5,880 nucleotides of DNA, from contig CABQCC010000092.1 in NCBI GenBank assembly GCA_902462495.1, positions 1 to 5,880 on the forward strand. The letters run 5' to 3'. This document shows positions 1 to 5,880 of the stretch, in pieces (position 1 is the stretch's first letter; each line of letters begins with the position of its first letter). Origin of the DNA: an uncultured Eubacterium sp. Its GTDB lineage: Bacteria > Bacillota > Clostridia > Oscillospirales > Acutalibacteraceae. The position numbers and the translations under genes were made by a program. The notes below the pieces were generated by a model that was not told the origin of the DNA, did not search any database, and saw only the letters and a program-made list of their open reading frames with translations.

Positions 1-8
1 TTTTTAAA

Positions 9-1424
9 TCAAACCTCGTGAACCTTGAGCATATTTGTTGTACCCGAAATGCCGAGCGGAATACCTGCTGTAATTACCGCAAGGTCGCCCTGTTTGAGAA
101 CGCCTGCATTCTTTGAAACTTCAACAGCGTGGTTGAAAAGCTCATCGGTATTGTTTTTCAGTTCGCACATAACAGGCATAACACCCCACGAAAGAACAAG
201 CTGACGATACACTCTCGGATCGGTTGTTGCACCGACAATTTGTGTATACGGTCTGAAGCGTGAAATCATACGGGCAGTTGTGCCGCTCTTTGTAACGGTA
301 ACAATTGCAACAGCGTTAAGGTCGTGTGCGGTTGTAACGGTTGCGTGAGAAATTGCGGTTGTGACATCCTCGTTTGACGGGCGCTGATTAAAGCGATGTT
401 TATAATCAATATCCGCCTCGGTTGTGAGAGCGATTTTGTTCATAATCTCAACTGCCTCAACAGGATGCTTGCCTACTGCCGACTCACCCGAAAGCATAAT
501 TGCAGATGTGCCGTCATAAATAGCATTGGCAACATCGGTGATTTCTGCTCTTGTAGGTCGTGGATTTTCTATCATAGACTCAAGCATTTGAGTGGCTGTG
601 ACAACAATCTTGCCTGCTTCATATACTTTTTCGATAATTTTCTTTTGGATAGACGGAATCTGCTCAAAAGGAACTTCTACGCCGAGGTCGCCACGAGCAA
701 CCATTATACCGTCTGCCACATCAATGATTTCATCAATATTTTCAAGACCCTGGCGGTTTTCTATCTTTGCAATAATCTTTGGCGTTTTCCAACCGATTGC
801 TTCAAGATAGTTACGCATAATTGTGATATCCGTTGCACTTCTGCAAAACGAAGCCGCAATAAAATCGAAGTCCATTTTCTTACCGAAACTCAAATCGTCC
901 ATATCCTTTTGTGAGAGATAAGGCATATTAAGTTTTACATCGGGAACATTAACGCCCTTATGGTCGGTGATAATTCCGCCGTCAACAACCGTGCAATAGA
1001 TTTCTTTGCCTACAACCTTGTTTACGGTCATTGACATAAGACCGTCATTGATAAGAATGGTTGTGCCGGGATGAACATCGTTTGGAAGTCCGTCATAATT
1101 GATATAACTTTTTTCGTTTGTGCCGACACATTCCTCGGTTGTAAGCATAAATTTGTCGCCTGTCTTTATTTCTACGCCCTCAGGATTTTCAAATTTTCCG
1201 AGTCTGATTTCAGGACCTTTTGTATCGAGCAAAGTTGCAATAGGAAGTCCGACTTCCTTACGAGCCTCTGCAACATCTTTAAATCTTCTTTCGTGCTCGT
1301 CATACTCGCCATGGCTGAAATTAAAGCGGGCAACATTCATTCCGCTTTGCATCATTTTGCGAAGCACCTTTTTGTCATCGGTTGCAGGACCGATTGTGCA
1401 AATTATCTTTGTTTTACGTATCAT
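9..1424 (-). CDS. pyk: Pyruvate kinase, short form without a C-terminal PEP-utiliser domain
   Basis: Catalyses the last step of glycolysis in the cytosol, phosphoenolpyruvate + ADP to pyruvate + ATP. The 471 residues match a full-length family member. The N-terminal strand carries TKIICTIGPA (5-14) and VARFNFSHG (31-39), with Arg33, Asn35 and Ser37 at substrate and K+ positions, followed by LDTKGPEIR (66-74). The B domain spans roughly 70-170. The signature IIAKIENRQGL (217-227) holds catalytic Lys220 and metal ligand Glu222, and MVARGDLGVEVP (241-252) holds metal ligand Asp246. TATQMLESM and SGESAVGKHP follow at 276-284 and 312-321. The C-terminal regulatory domain (about 350-471) ends at the usual point, so the extra phosphohistidine domain of Bacillus-type enzymes is absent. 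Glu104 in NEKSYINY aligns with the Glu that marks K+-dependent enzymes (inference). The ATG start has a good ribosome binding site. The stop is TGA, and only 8 nt follow it, so no terminator can be judged. Confidence 0.98.
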   Translation of the reverse strand: MIRKTKIICTIGPATDDKKVLRKMMQSGMNVARFNFSHGEYDEHERRFKDVAEARKEVGLPIATLLDTKGPEIRLGKFENPEGVEIKTGDKFMLTTEECVGTNEKSYINYDGLPNDVHPGTTILINDGLMSMTVNKVVGKEIYCTVVDGGIITDHKGVNVPDVKLNMPYLSQKDMDDLSFGKKMDFDFIAASFCRSATDITIMRNYLEAIGWKTPKIIAKIENRQGLENIDEIIDVADGIMVARGDLGVEVPFEQIPSIQKKIIEKVYEAGKIVVTATQMLESMIENPRPTRAEITDVANAIYDGTSAIMLSGESAVGKHPVEAVEIMNKIALTTEADIDYKHRFNQRPSNEDVTTAISHATVTTAHDLNAVAIVTVTKSGTTARMISRFRPYTQIVGATTDPRVYRQLVLSWGVMPVMCELKNNTDELFNHAVEVSKNAGVLKQGDLAVITAGIPLGISGTTNMLKVHEV

Positions 1425-1433
1425 AGCTTTTTA

Positions 1434-1441
1434 CACCTCTT
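1434..1441 (-). promoter_or_regulatory. Ribosome binding site of pyk
   Basis: Reads AAGAGGTG on the minus strand, 9 nt before the ATG at 1424. It is a near match to AAGGAGGTG and fixes this ATG as the start. Confidence 0.8.
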
Positions 1442-1474
1442 AGCCGCATTTTTCATCAATATAATTACAAGTTT

Positions 1475-1510
1475 ATTTTATCATAAAGTGAGCAAATTAC
1501 AAGATGTTAA
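1475..1510 (-). promoter_or_regulatory. Candidate sigma-70-type promoter for pyk
   Basis: This lies in the 92-nt AT-rich gap (1425-1516) between tcdA and pyk, the longest non-coding stretch in the window. Two overlapping readings are possible on the minus strand. One is TTAACA (1505-1510), a 19-nt spacer and TATGAT (1480-1485). The other is TTGTAA (1497-1502), a 16-nt spacer and TAAAAT (1475-1480). Neither is a perfect match, and AT-rich DNA yields such matches by chance. No catabolite-response (cre) palindrome or strong hairpin was seen in the gap. Confidence 0.4.
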
Positions 1511-1516
1511 ATGTAT

Positions 1517-2239
1517 CTATTTTATTAAATCTTTTATTACCTCGCCACCGATTATAAGTCCGACAACCGACGGAACGAACGAAACCGAACCCGGAAGCGA
1601 ACGGCGTGATGAATTTCCGAATTCTTCAAGAACATCTGCATTTTCAAAAGGCTTGATTACAGGCTCTTTTGAATAAACGACTTTTAGATGATTGACACCC
1701 CTTTTGCGAAGTTCCGTTCTCATCACTTTTGCAAGCGGACAAACGGATGTTTTGCTTATATCGGCAACTTCAAATGCCGTCGGGTCAAGTTTGTTGCCTG
1801 CACCCATCGATGAAATAATCGGTGTTCCGCTTTCTCTCGCCTGCATAACAAGTTCTATTTTTCCTTTAACGGTGTCTATTGCATCAACAACATAATCGTA
1901 TTGTGAAAAGTCAAACTTATCCGCCGTTTCGGGAAGATAAAAGCATTTATATTTGTTTACGACACAATCGGGATTGATGGATTTTATACGCTTTTCGGCA
2001 ACATCAACCTTTGCCATTCCGACAGTATCGTGAGTTGCGATGATTTGACGATTGATATTTGTAAGTGTAACCTCATCGTCATCAATAATATCAATTGTGC
2101 CGACACCGCTTCTTACAAGTGCTTCAACGGTATATCCTCCGACACCACCGACGCCGAAAACGGCAACTCTTGATTTTTTCAGTTTTTCCACTCCGTCAGT
2201 GCCGAGCAAAAGTTCTGTTCTTGAAAATTGATTTAGCAT
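1517..2239 (-). CDS. tcdA: tRNA threonylcarbamoyladenosine dehydratase (TcdA/CsdL, ThiF/E1-like)
   Basis: E1-like adenylating enzyme of the TcdA (YgdL/CsdL) group. In that family it uses ATP to cyclise t6A at position 37 of ANN-decoding tRNAs to ct6A. The 240 residues are slightly shorter than E. coli TcdA. A Rossmann nucleotide-binding loop GVGGVGG is at 29-35, then IIDDDEVTLTNINRQ (51-65), whose Asp residues and Arg64 match the ATP-binding E1 core. VVDAIDT (117-123) contains the conserved Asp that contacts the metal or nucleotide. The family-specific block SSMGAGNKLDPT (143-154) and TSVCPLAKVMR (164-174) separates it from ThiF and MoeB. A hydrophobic C-terminal helix (221-239) is typical of the group. 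No ubiquitin-like ThiS or MoaD partner gene lies nearby, which fits TcdA better than a sulfur-carrier activase. It starts 14 nt after the nucleotidyltransferase stop, so it is probably cotranscribed. The stop is TAG. Confidence 0.93.
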   Translation of the reverse strand: MLNQFSRTELLLGTDGVEKLKKSRVAVFGVGGVGGYTVEALVRSGVGTIDIIDDDEVTLTNINRQIIATHDTVGMAKVDVAEKRIKSINPDCVVNKYKCFYLPETADKFDFSQYDYVVDAIDTVKGKIELVMQARESGTPIISSMGAGNKLDPTAFEVADISKTSVCPLAKVMRTELRKRGVNHLKVVYSKEPVIKPFENADVLEEFGNSSRRSLPGSVSFVPSVVGLIIGGEVIKDLIK

Positions 2240-2240
2240 A

Positions 2241-2250
2241 CCTGTTTCCT
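2241..2250 (-). promoter_or_regulatory. Ribosome binding site of tcdA
   Basis: Reads AGGAAACAGG on the minus strand, ending 1 nt before the ATG. Its AGGA core sits about 7 nt upstream. It fills the 14-nt gap between the nucleotidyltransferase stop and the tcdA start. Confidence 0.65.
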
Positions 2251-2253
2251 ATT

Positions 2254-3465
2254 TTAATATTTTTTGTAATCAAGACCTATTTGTTCAAAGACTTTTTTGC
2301 CTTGTTCAATTTCTTCCTGAGAAATATCGTTGATAACTTCAACTTCATTCTTGATTTTTTCTATCTTCTTTTTTGGCGCAAAAAGCAAAAGAATCACTCT
2401 TGCAAGCCACAAAAACGGAAGCAAGAAAGGCATTTTCTTTTTTATTCCGAACCGACCGTAAAGTTCGGAAGCAGACGGAAAAATTCTATCCTTGATATAT
2501 TTTTTCTTATCCGTCTGACCGTAATTTGCTTCGTTTTTCATCAAATTAAGGATTTTGTTATTGCGATGAAATCCATATTCACTATTGCAAAGAATATAAT
2601 TCTGCACAAGTTCTGTTGAACCGTCATCCTCTTTGTCGCCGAACCAAACATCCGCAATTTTTACAAGGCAGATATTAAAATCATTAAGTCCTGCGGCGAG
2701 AAGTCTGGAATTCATTTTGAACTGTTCATCTTTTGAAAGCTGATGCCACAGCACATATATATCAACAATGTTTTTTACTCCAATTCCCTTTGAAAACATA
2801 TTTTTCACAAAATGACCGATATTGAAATAGTACAAATCGGAAAGCGACATTTTGTACAAACCGTCCGTTTCGGTTGGCAAAAGAGAATCCCAATCAATGA
2901 TAAAATCATCATAATGAGGATGTTTTTTGTGCATAAACTCAAAATGCACTTCAACATACACATTGTCATTATCTTCTCTTTTATAAGCATCAACCTGACC
3001 GTCATCAAGGACATCGGGAACATAGCCGTTATCAAGCATAATTTGCTTGACAACATCACGCTGAACCTTTGAGCCGTCAGTTTTTACCATAAAGTCAATA
3101 TCGCCCATTGCACGCATATCGGGTTGCGGATAATAACAGCGAATTTGACTGCCCTTGAGAGGCATAACATCAAAGCCACGGGAAGTAAAAATATGAGTAA
3201 GCCTCTCTGCTTCCAACTCTTGATAGGCGGTTTGACGAAGAAGCAGACCGTAATCGGAAAACCACTGTGTCATCAATTCGGGTGACGGCTTGTGATTTAG
3301 TTTTTCTATGCTATACCACAAAAGGTTAGGCACCGAATGTCTGCGTGCAATTTGAAAAACATTTTCAAATATAACCTCAGGCGGTTTTTCTTTTGGTTGT
3401 AAATCATTCAGGGCACATTTTGCAAGGTGCAAAAAATAGCCGTAATCTGTATTTATATCAAGCAT
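2254..3465 (-). CDS. Uncharacterised nucleotidyltransferase family protein (PF14907-like, NTP_transf_5)
   Basis: A 403-residue protein of the nucleotidyltransferase-fold group annotated as uncharacterised nucleotidyltransferase. No substrate is established. The N-terminal third (1-95) is helical, then GFDVMPLKGSQI (97-108) gives the conserved LKG element. RAMGDIDFMV (118-127) carries the Asp-x-Asp pair (Asp122, Asp124) expected to bind metal and NTP. VEVHFEF (171-177) supplies a third acidic residue, Glu172, with the family His174. The Asp-x-Asp and the distal acid are all present, so the fold looks catalytically competent (inference). A hydrophobic stretch at 345-362 flanked by lysine clusters could anchor the protein to the membrane. 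Family members are often found near polysaccharide or peptide-modification genes, but none is visible here. It starts 2 nt after the transporter stop, with its ribosome binding site inside the transporter gene, so translation of the two is probably coupled. Confidence 0.85.
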   Translation of the reverse strand: MLDINTDYGYFLHLAKCALNDLQPKEKPPEVIFENVFQIARRHSVPNLLWYSIEKLNHKPSPELMTQWFSDYGLLLRQTAYQELEAERLTHIFTSRGFDVMPLKGSQIRCYYPQPDMRAMGDIDFMVKTDGSKVQRDVVKQIMLDNGYVPDVLDDGQVDAYKREDNDNVYVEVHFEFMHKKHPHYDDFIIDWDSLLPTETDGLYKMSLSDLYYFNIGHFVKNMFSKGIGVKNIVDIYVLWHQLSKDEQFKMNSRLLAAGLNDFNICLVKIADVWFGDKEDDGSTELVQNYILCNSEYGFHRNNKILNLMKNEANYGQTDKKKYIKDRIFPSASELYGRFGIKKKMPFLLPFLWLARVILLLFAPKKKIEKIKNEVEVINDISQEEIEQGKKVFEQIGLDYKKY

Positions 3466-3467
3466 AA

Positions 3468-4823
3468 TTATTCCTTAATTTCATTTTGTAATTCTTTCAT
3501 AAGTTTCTCGTGGTGCTTTGCTCCCTCAACACGCACAATGCGGGACGGAATGAAACAGAACAGAAGAACAACCGCACAGCCGAGGAAAAGTTCCATAGGA
3601 TAAACGATATCTTCGCTTGCAACCCCTCTGTTTGCTGTATTAATAATCACCTGTGCAACAATAGGACCTATAATCATAGGCACTAAAACATACATAACAA
3701 TTCGGCAACCCTGGAAAAGTCCCTCTTTTCCGTCAGGAATATAATCTCTGTATGAAGCGGTGAAAAGCCCTGCCATAACAAGATTTACGCCGATAGTAAG
3801 TGTTCCGCCGACAATAAGAATAATAATCTCGGCAGTTTCGTTTTTGTCAACGAAGAACTTACTGCTCCAAATAATCACGCAACCTATAACCCCTGCAATG
3901 ATTGTCGGATAGTAAAAATTCTGCTTGCCCTTTTTGTCCATAGCAACGCCGATAAGAACCGAACCGACAGCGGCAAGAACCATAATAATGCCGACAGGAA
4001 TGATGTAATTTTTTATTTTTAGCGTGCCCTCAACAATGTTGAAAAGATAGTTGATATACACTTGATAACCGATAGAAGCAATCATATATCCCGAAAGACA
4101 AACATAAAGCATTTTGTTTTGCTTAATTGTTGACGGCTTCAGGGAGTATGTAAAATCGTTGAAAAAAGAATTTGATTTGTTCGGTCTGATACCCTCCTTA
4201 TCTTTCATAAGGAACAAACCGATTACACCGCCGACGGTTGGCATAATACCCATAATAATAAAGAACTTTTGCCAAGATTCAACCGTAGCGGAAGAATTTG
4301 TCATACTGTCAAATCCTCCGAAAACTATCGCCATTGCGAAAAGAGGAATAACTGCAAGAATAGTATCAACTCTTGCACGGTTTGCGGTATTTGTTACATC
4401 CGTTATCCAAGTGTTATATGAGGCATCGTTGCTGATTGAACCGATAACCGACATAATGCAGTCCATTGCTACAACAAGAATAACCATAGGCAAAACTTTG
4501 TCGGGTGACGGTTGCATCGGCACAAGCGAAAATGCGGCAATTGTGAAGCCCCAAACAACATAACCCCAGCAAATAAATACTTTTCTCTTGCCTGTTCTGT
4601 CAGACAGAGCACCGCCGATAAGCGTTGCCAATGTTGCAAATATAGCCGAAAAGGCAACAAGTAAAGTTGTGGCATAAGGTGCTTTTGTTATTTCGTTTTG
4701 CATAAAGCGTGAAAAATACATATTTTCAACAACCCACGCAATTTGACCGATTAAACCAAAAAGTAAAATCGAAGTCCAAGTTCTTGCTGACAAAGCGCCG
4801 ACTTTTTTAGATTTATCTGACAT
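3468..4823 (-). CDS. MFS transporter, GPH/SLC45-like, 12 membrane helices
   Basis: Inner-membrane secondary transporter of 451 residues from the chosen start. About twelve hydrophobic segments are visible, near residues 17-36, 49-70, 82-101, 110-130, 152-170, 186-206, 238-262, 273-295, 303-322, 332-354, 374-394 and 409-428. The MFS loop motif GGALSDRTGKRK (70-81) lies between helices 2 and 3. A second-half equivalent, AMDKKGK (294-300), follows helix 8. The block DYIPDGKEGLFQGCRIV (360-376) before helix 11 resembles the glycoside-pentoside-hexuronide type branch, whose members usually carry sugars with a cation. The substrate here cannot be read from sequence. The start is ATG at 4823, because a strong ribosome binding site lies directly before it. 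A GTG at 4832 in the same frame overlaps that site and is unlikely. It follows the HAD gene by 36 nt and is coupled to the downstream nucleotidyltransferase. Confidence 0.9.
   Translation of the reverse strand: MSDKSKKVGALSARTWTSILLFGLIGQIAWVVENMYFSRFMQNEITKAPYATTLLVAFSAIFATLATLIGGALSDRTGKRKVFICWGYVVWGFTIAAFSLVPMQPSPDKVLPMVILVVAMDCIMSVIGSISNDASYNTWITDVTNTANRARVDTILAVIPLFAMAIVFGGFDSMTNSSATVESWQKFFIIMGIMPTVGGVIGLFLMKDKEGIRPNKSNSFFNDFTYSLKPSTIKQNKMLYVCLSGYMIASIGYQVYINYLFNIVEGTLKIKNYIIPVGIIMVLAAVGSVLIGVAMDKKGKQNFYYPTIIAGVIGCVIIWSSKFFVDKNETAEIIILIVGGTLTIGVNLVMAGLFTASYRDYIPDGKEGLFQGCRIVMYVLVPMIIGPIVAQVIINTANRGVASEDIVYPMELFLGCAVVLLFCFIPSRIVRVEGAKHHEKLMKELQNEIKE
3471..3476 (-). promoter_or_regulatory. 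Ribosome binding site of the nucleotidyltransferase, inside the transporter's last codons
   Basis: Reads AAGGAA on the minus strand. It is formed by the final Lys and Glu codons of the transporter (AAG GAA, then TAA). It sits 5 nt before the ATG at 3465, supporting that start and translational coupling. Confidence 0.7.
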
Positions 4824-4829
4824 AAAAAA

Positions 4830-4838
4830 CACCCCTTT
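4830..4838 (-). promoter_or_regulatory. Ribosome binding site deciding the transporter start
   Basis: Reads AAAGGGGTG on the minus strand, 6 nt before the ATG at 4823. The alternative GTG start at 4830-4832 is part of this site, so it could not be served by it. Confidence 0.75.
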
Positions 4839-4859
4839 TGTTTATCACAAAATCATCGG

Positions 4860-5558
4860 TTAACTGTTTTCTTGTTTCAACACATCAAAGATGCTGTCGA
4901 TATTATCAATTTGATAATCGACTCTGTATTCTTTGTTCAACGGCAAATTTTGAGGATTGAACCAACAGGTTTTGAACCCCATATTGTTTCCGCCCTTGAT
5001 GTCGGAAGTGAGCGAATCGCCGACAATCAGGATTTCATCATTGCAAACTTTCGGAATATTCTCCAAAACGAAATTGAAGAACTCCTTTGACGGTTTTGCA
5101 TAGCCGACATCATCGGAAATAAATGCGCCGTTGAATATGCCGTCAATTCCCGACACGGCAAGCTTTTTTGTTTGAACATTTTTTGCACCGTTGGTGACAG
5201 CATATTGGCAATAGGAATTTGAAAGAGCTTTTATTGTTTCCTCTGCATTGCCGATAAATTCAACGCAATCAGGCAATGACGATTCATAGAATTCGCAAAA
5301 CTCATTTGCATCAACACCGCAAAAGCCTTTTACATTCAAAAATTCCTCAAACCTGCCAAAAAGCACCTGCTCTTTGGTAAGTTCGCCTGTTTCAAGTCTA
5401 TTCCAATAGCTTTGATTAATTGCGGAATATTCGGCAACCGTGCTGTCGGAACATTCGCCCAAACCAAAGTGAGCAAACACCTTTTTGAGTGCCATATTTT
5501 CACTTTTCAAGAAATCAAGAAGTGTGGCGTCAATATCCCACAAAATTATCTTTATCAT
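4860..5558 (-). CDS. HAD-superfamily phosphatase, YjjG/YfnB-like (possible 5'-nucleotidase)
   Basis: A cytosolic haloacid-dehalogenase-fold hydrolase of 232 residues, the usual length for the YjjG/YfnB group. Those proteins dephosphorylate nucleoside monophosphates or other small phosphoesters. Motif I is WDIDATLLDF (7-16), with nucleophile Asp8 and acid/base Asp10. An alpha-helical cap domain follows at about 17-95. Motif II is VTNGAKN (121-127) with Thr122, motif III is AKPSKEFF (154-161) with Lys155, and motif IV is VGDSLTSD (179-186) with metal-binding Asp181 and Asp186. All catalytic positions are intact. Motif I has Ala11 where most HAD enzymes have Gly, a conservative change. Its ATG overlaps the exonuclease stop by 4 nt (ATGA), and no Shine-Dalgarno site is visible upstream, so expression probably depends on coupling to the exonuclease. 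The exact substrate is not determined; a phosphoglycolate-type activity is an alternative. Confidence 0.9.
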   Translation of the reverse strand: MIKIILWDIDATLLDFLKSENMALKKVFAHFGLGECSDSTVAEYSAINQSYWNRLETGELTKEQVLFGRFEEFLNVKGFCGVDANEFCEFYESSLPDCVEFIGNAEETIKALSNSYCQYAVTNGAKNVQTKKLAVSGIDGIFNGAFISDDVGYAKPSKEFFNFVLENIPKVCNDEILIVGDSLTSDIKGGNNMGFKTCWFNPQNLPLNKEYRVDYQIDNIDSIFDVLKQENS

Positions 5559-5880
5559 AAATCAATATCAAGTTCAACAGGACAATGGTCGCTGCCCATA
5601 ACTTCGGTATGAATTTTTGCATCCTGCAATTTGTCGTCAAGAGAATTTGAGGTGATGAAATAGTCAATTCTCCATCCGGCATTCTTTTCTCTCGCCTTAA
5701 ATCTGTATGACCACCAAGAATAAATACCCTCTTTATCAGGATAAAAATATCTGAATGTATCTGTAAAACCGCTGTCAAGAAGTGCAGTCATCTTGCTTCT
5801 TTCCTCATCGGTGAAACCTGCGTTTTTGTGGTTCGTCTTTGGATTTTTAAGGTCAATTTCTTTATGAGCAACATTAGATC
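5555..5880 (-). CDS. Exodeoxyribonuclease III (ExoA/Xth family AP endonuclease), C-terminal part
   Basis: C-terminal 107 codons of a class II AP endonuclease / 3'-5' exonuclease of base-excision repair; the N-terminal part lies beyond the right edge. The frame is open without a stop to the edge and is not a short gene starting at the ATG at 5791. Residues upstream of that ATG read NVAHKEIDL and NAGFTDEERSKM, classic ExoA blocks. They are followed by GFTDTFRYFYPD, SWWSYR, GWRIDYF and the terminal VMGSDHCPVEL, which holds the catalytic Asp-His pair. These match the Firmicutes ExoA arrangement closely. In the last complete codons the residue before NVAH is Ser, and the preceding codon ends in GA. 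It therefore cannot be the Asp of the expected GD-x-NVAH, which points to a one-base deletion or an edge error. The stop TGA overlaps the start of the HAD gene. Confidence 0.95.
   Translation of the reverse strand, partial: SNVAHKEIDLKNPKTNHKNAGFTDEERSKMTALLDSGFTDTFRYFYPDKEGIYSWWSYRFKAREKNAGWRIDYFITSNSLDDKLQDAKIHTEVMGSDHCPVELDIDL

Noticed and set aside
396..914. Plus-strand open frame of 172 codons inside pyk
   Set aside because: It lies wholly antisense to conserved pyruvate kinase motifs and shows no recognisable domain.
1501..1527. Possible terminator hairpin after tcdA (AGAT...ATCT and AAAT...ATTT)
   Set aside because: The stems are only 4 bp and AT-rich, with no following T-run, so this is not a credible intrinsic terminator.
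1071..1676. Plus-strand open frame of 201 codons spanning the start of pyk and the end of tcdA
   Set aside because: It is antisense to two clearly real genes, has no ribosome binding site, and its Phe/Cys-rich translation resembles no family.
2095..2619. Plus-strand open frame of 174 codons across the tcdA/nucleotidyltransferase junction
   Set aside because: It is antisense to two real genes, and its low-complexity Phe/Leu/Lys-rich product is typical of the complement of AT-rich coding DNA.
5530..5778. Minus-strand open frame of 82 codons overlapping the exonuclease and HAD start
   Set aside because: It is an alternate frame of the exonuclease C-terminus, whose own frame matches ExoA motifs to the stop.
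5555..5791. A short 78-residue gene beginning at the ATG at 5791
   Set aside because: The frame continues upstream with ExoA-specific residues, so this Met is internal to a truncated longer gene.
1..5880. CRISPR arrays, tRNA/rRNA genes, insertion sequences, riboswitches, phage or defence genes
   Set aside because: No repeat-spacer pattern, cloverleaf, inverted-repeat ends or matching protein motifs were found. Coding genes fill almost the whole window.

Overview
The window looks like ordinary low-GC Firmicutes chromosome, most likely a gut-type Clostridia (Ruminococcaceae/Oscillospiraceae or Lachnospiraceae-like). This is inferred from AT-rich gaps and wobble positions, purine-rich Shine-Dalgarno sites, the standard genetic code (TAA, TAG and TGA all used as stops) and the style of the proteins. 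No species can be named from the sequence alone. All six genes lie on the minus strand and are read from the right end of the window to the left.

Layout in transcription order: (1) 5555-5880, the C-terminal 107 residues of an ExoA/Xth-type exodeoxyribonuclease III, cut by the window edge. (2) 4860-5558, a YjjG/YfnB-like HAD phosphatase whose ATG overlaps the exonuclease stop (ATGA). (3) 3468-4823, a 12-helix MFS/GPH-type transporter. (4) 2254-3465, a PF14907-type uncharacterised nucleotidyltransferase starting 2 nt after the transporter stop, with its ribosome binding site inside the transporter's last codons. (5) 1517-2239, a TcdA/ThiF-type tRNA threonylcarbamoyladenosine dehydratase. (6) 9-1424, a complete short-form pyruvate kinase. 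Gaps are -4, 36, 2, 14 and 92 nt. Genes 1-5 look like one transcript, while the 92-nt AT-rich gap before pyk is the only place with a credible promoter.

The set mixes DNA repair, nucleotide or small-phosphate turnover, transport, an orphan nucleotidyltransferase, tRNA modification and glycolysis, so it reads as a housekeeping operon rather than one pathway. The most tightly coupled pair is transporter plus nucleotidyltransferase, whose substrate and function are unknown. I found no mobile element, CRISPR array, structural RNA, phage gene, defence system or toxin-antitoxin pair.

The most specific anomaly is at the extreme right edge. The exonuclease reading frame there cannot encode the expected catalytic Asp-x-Asn motif, and the bases look like that motif with one base missing. 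I did not find convincing evidence of a previously undescribed system.
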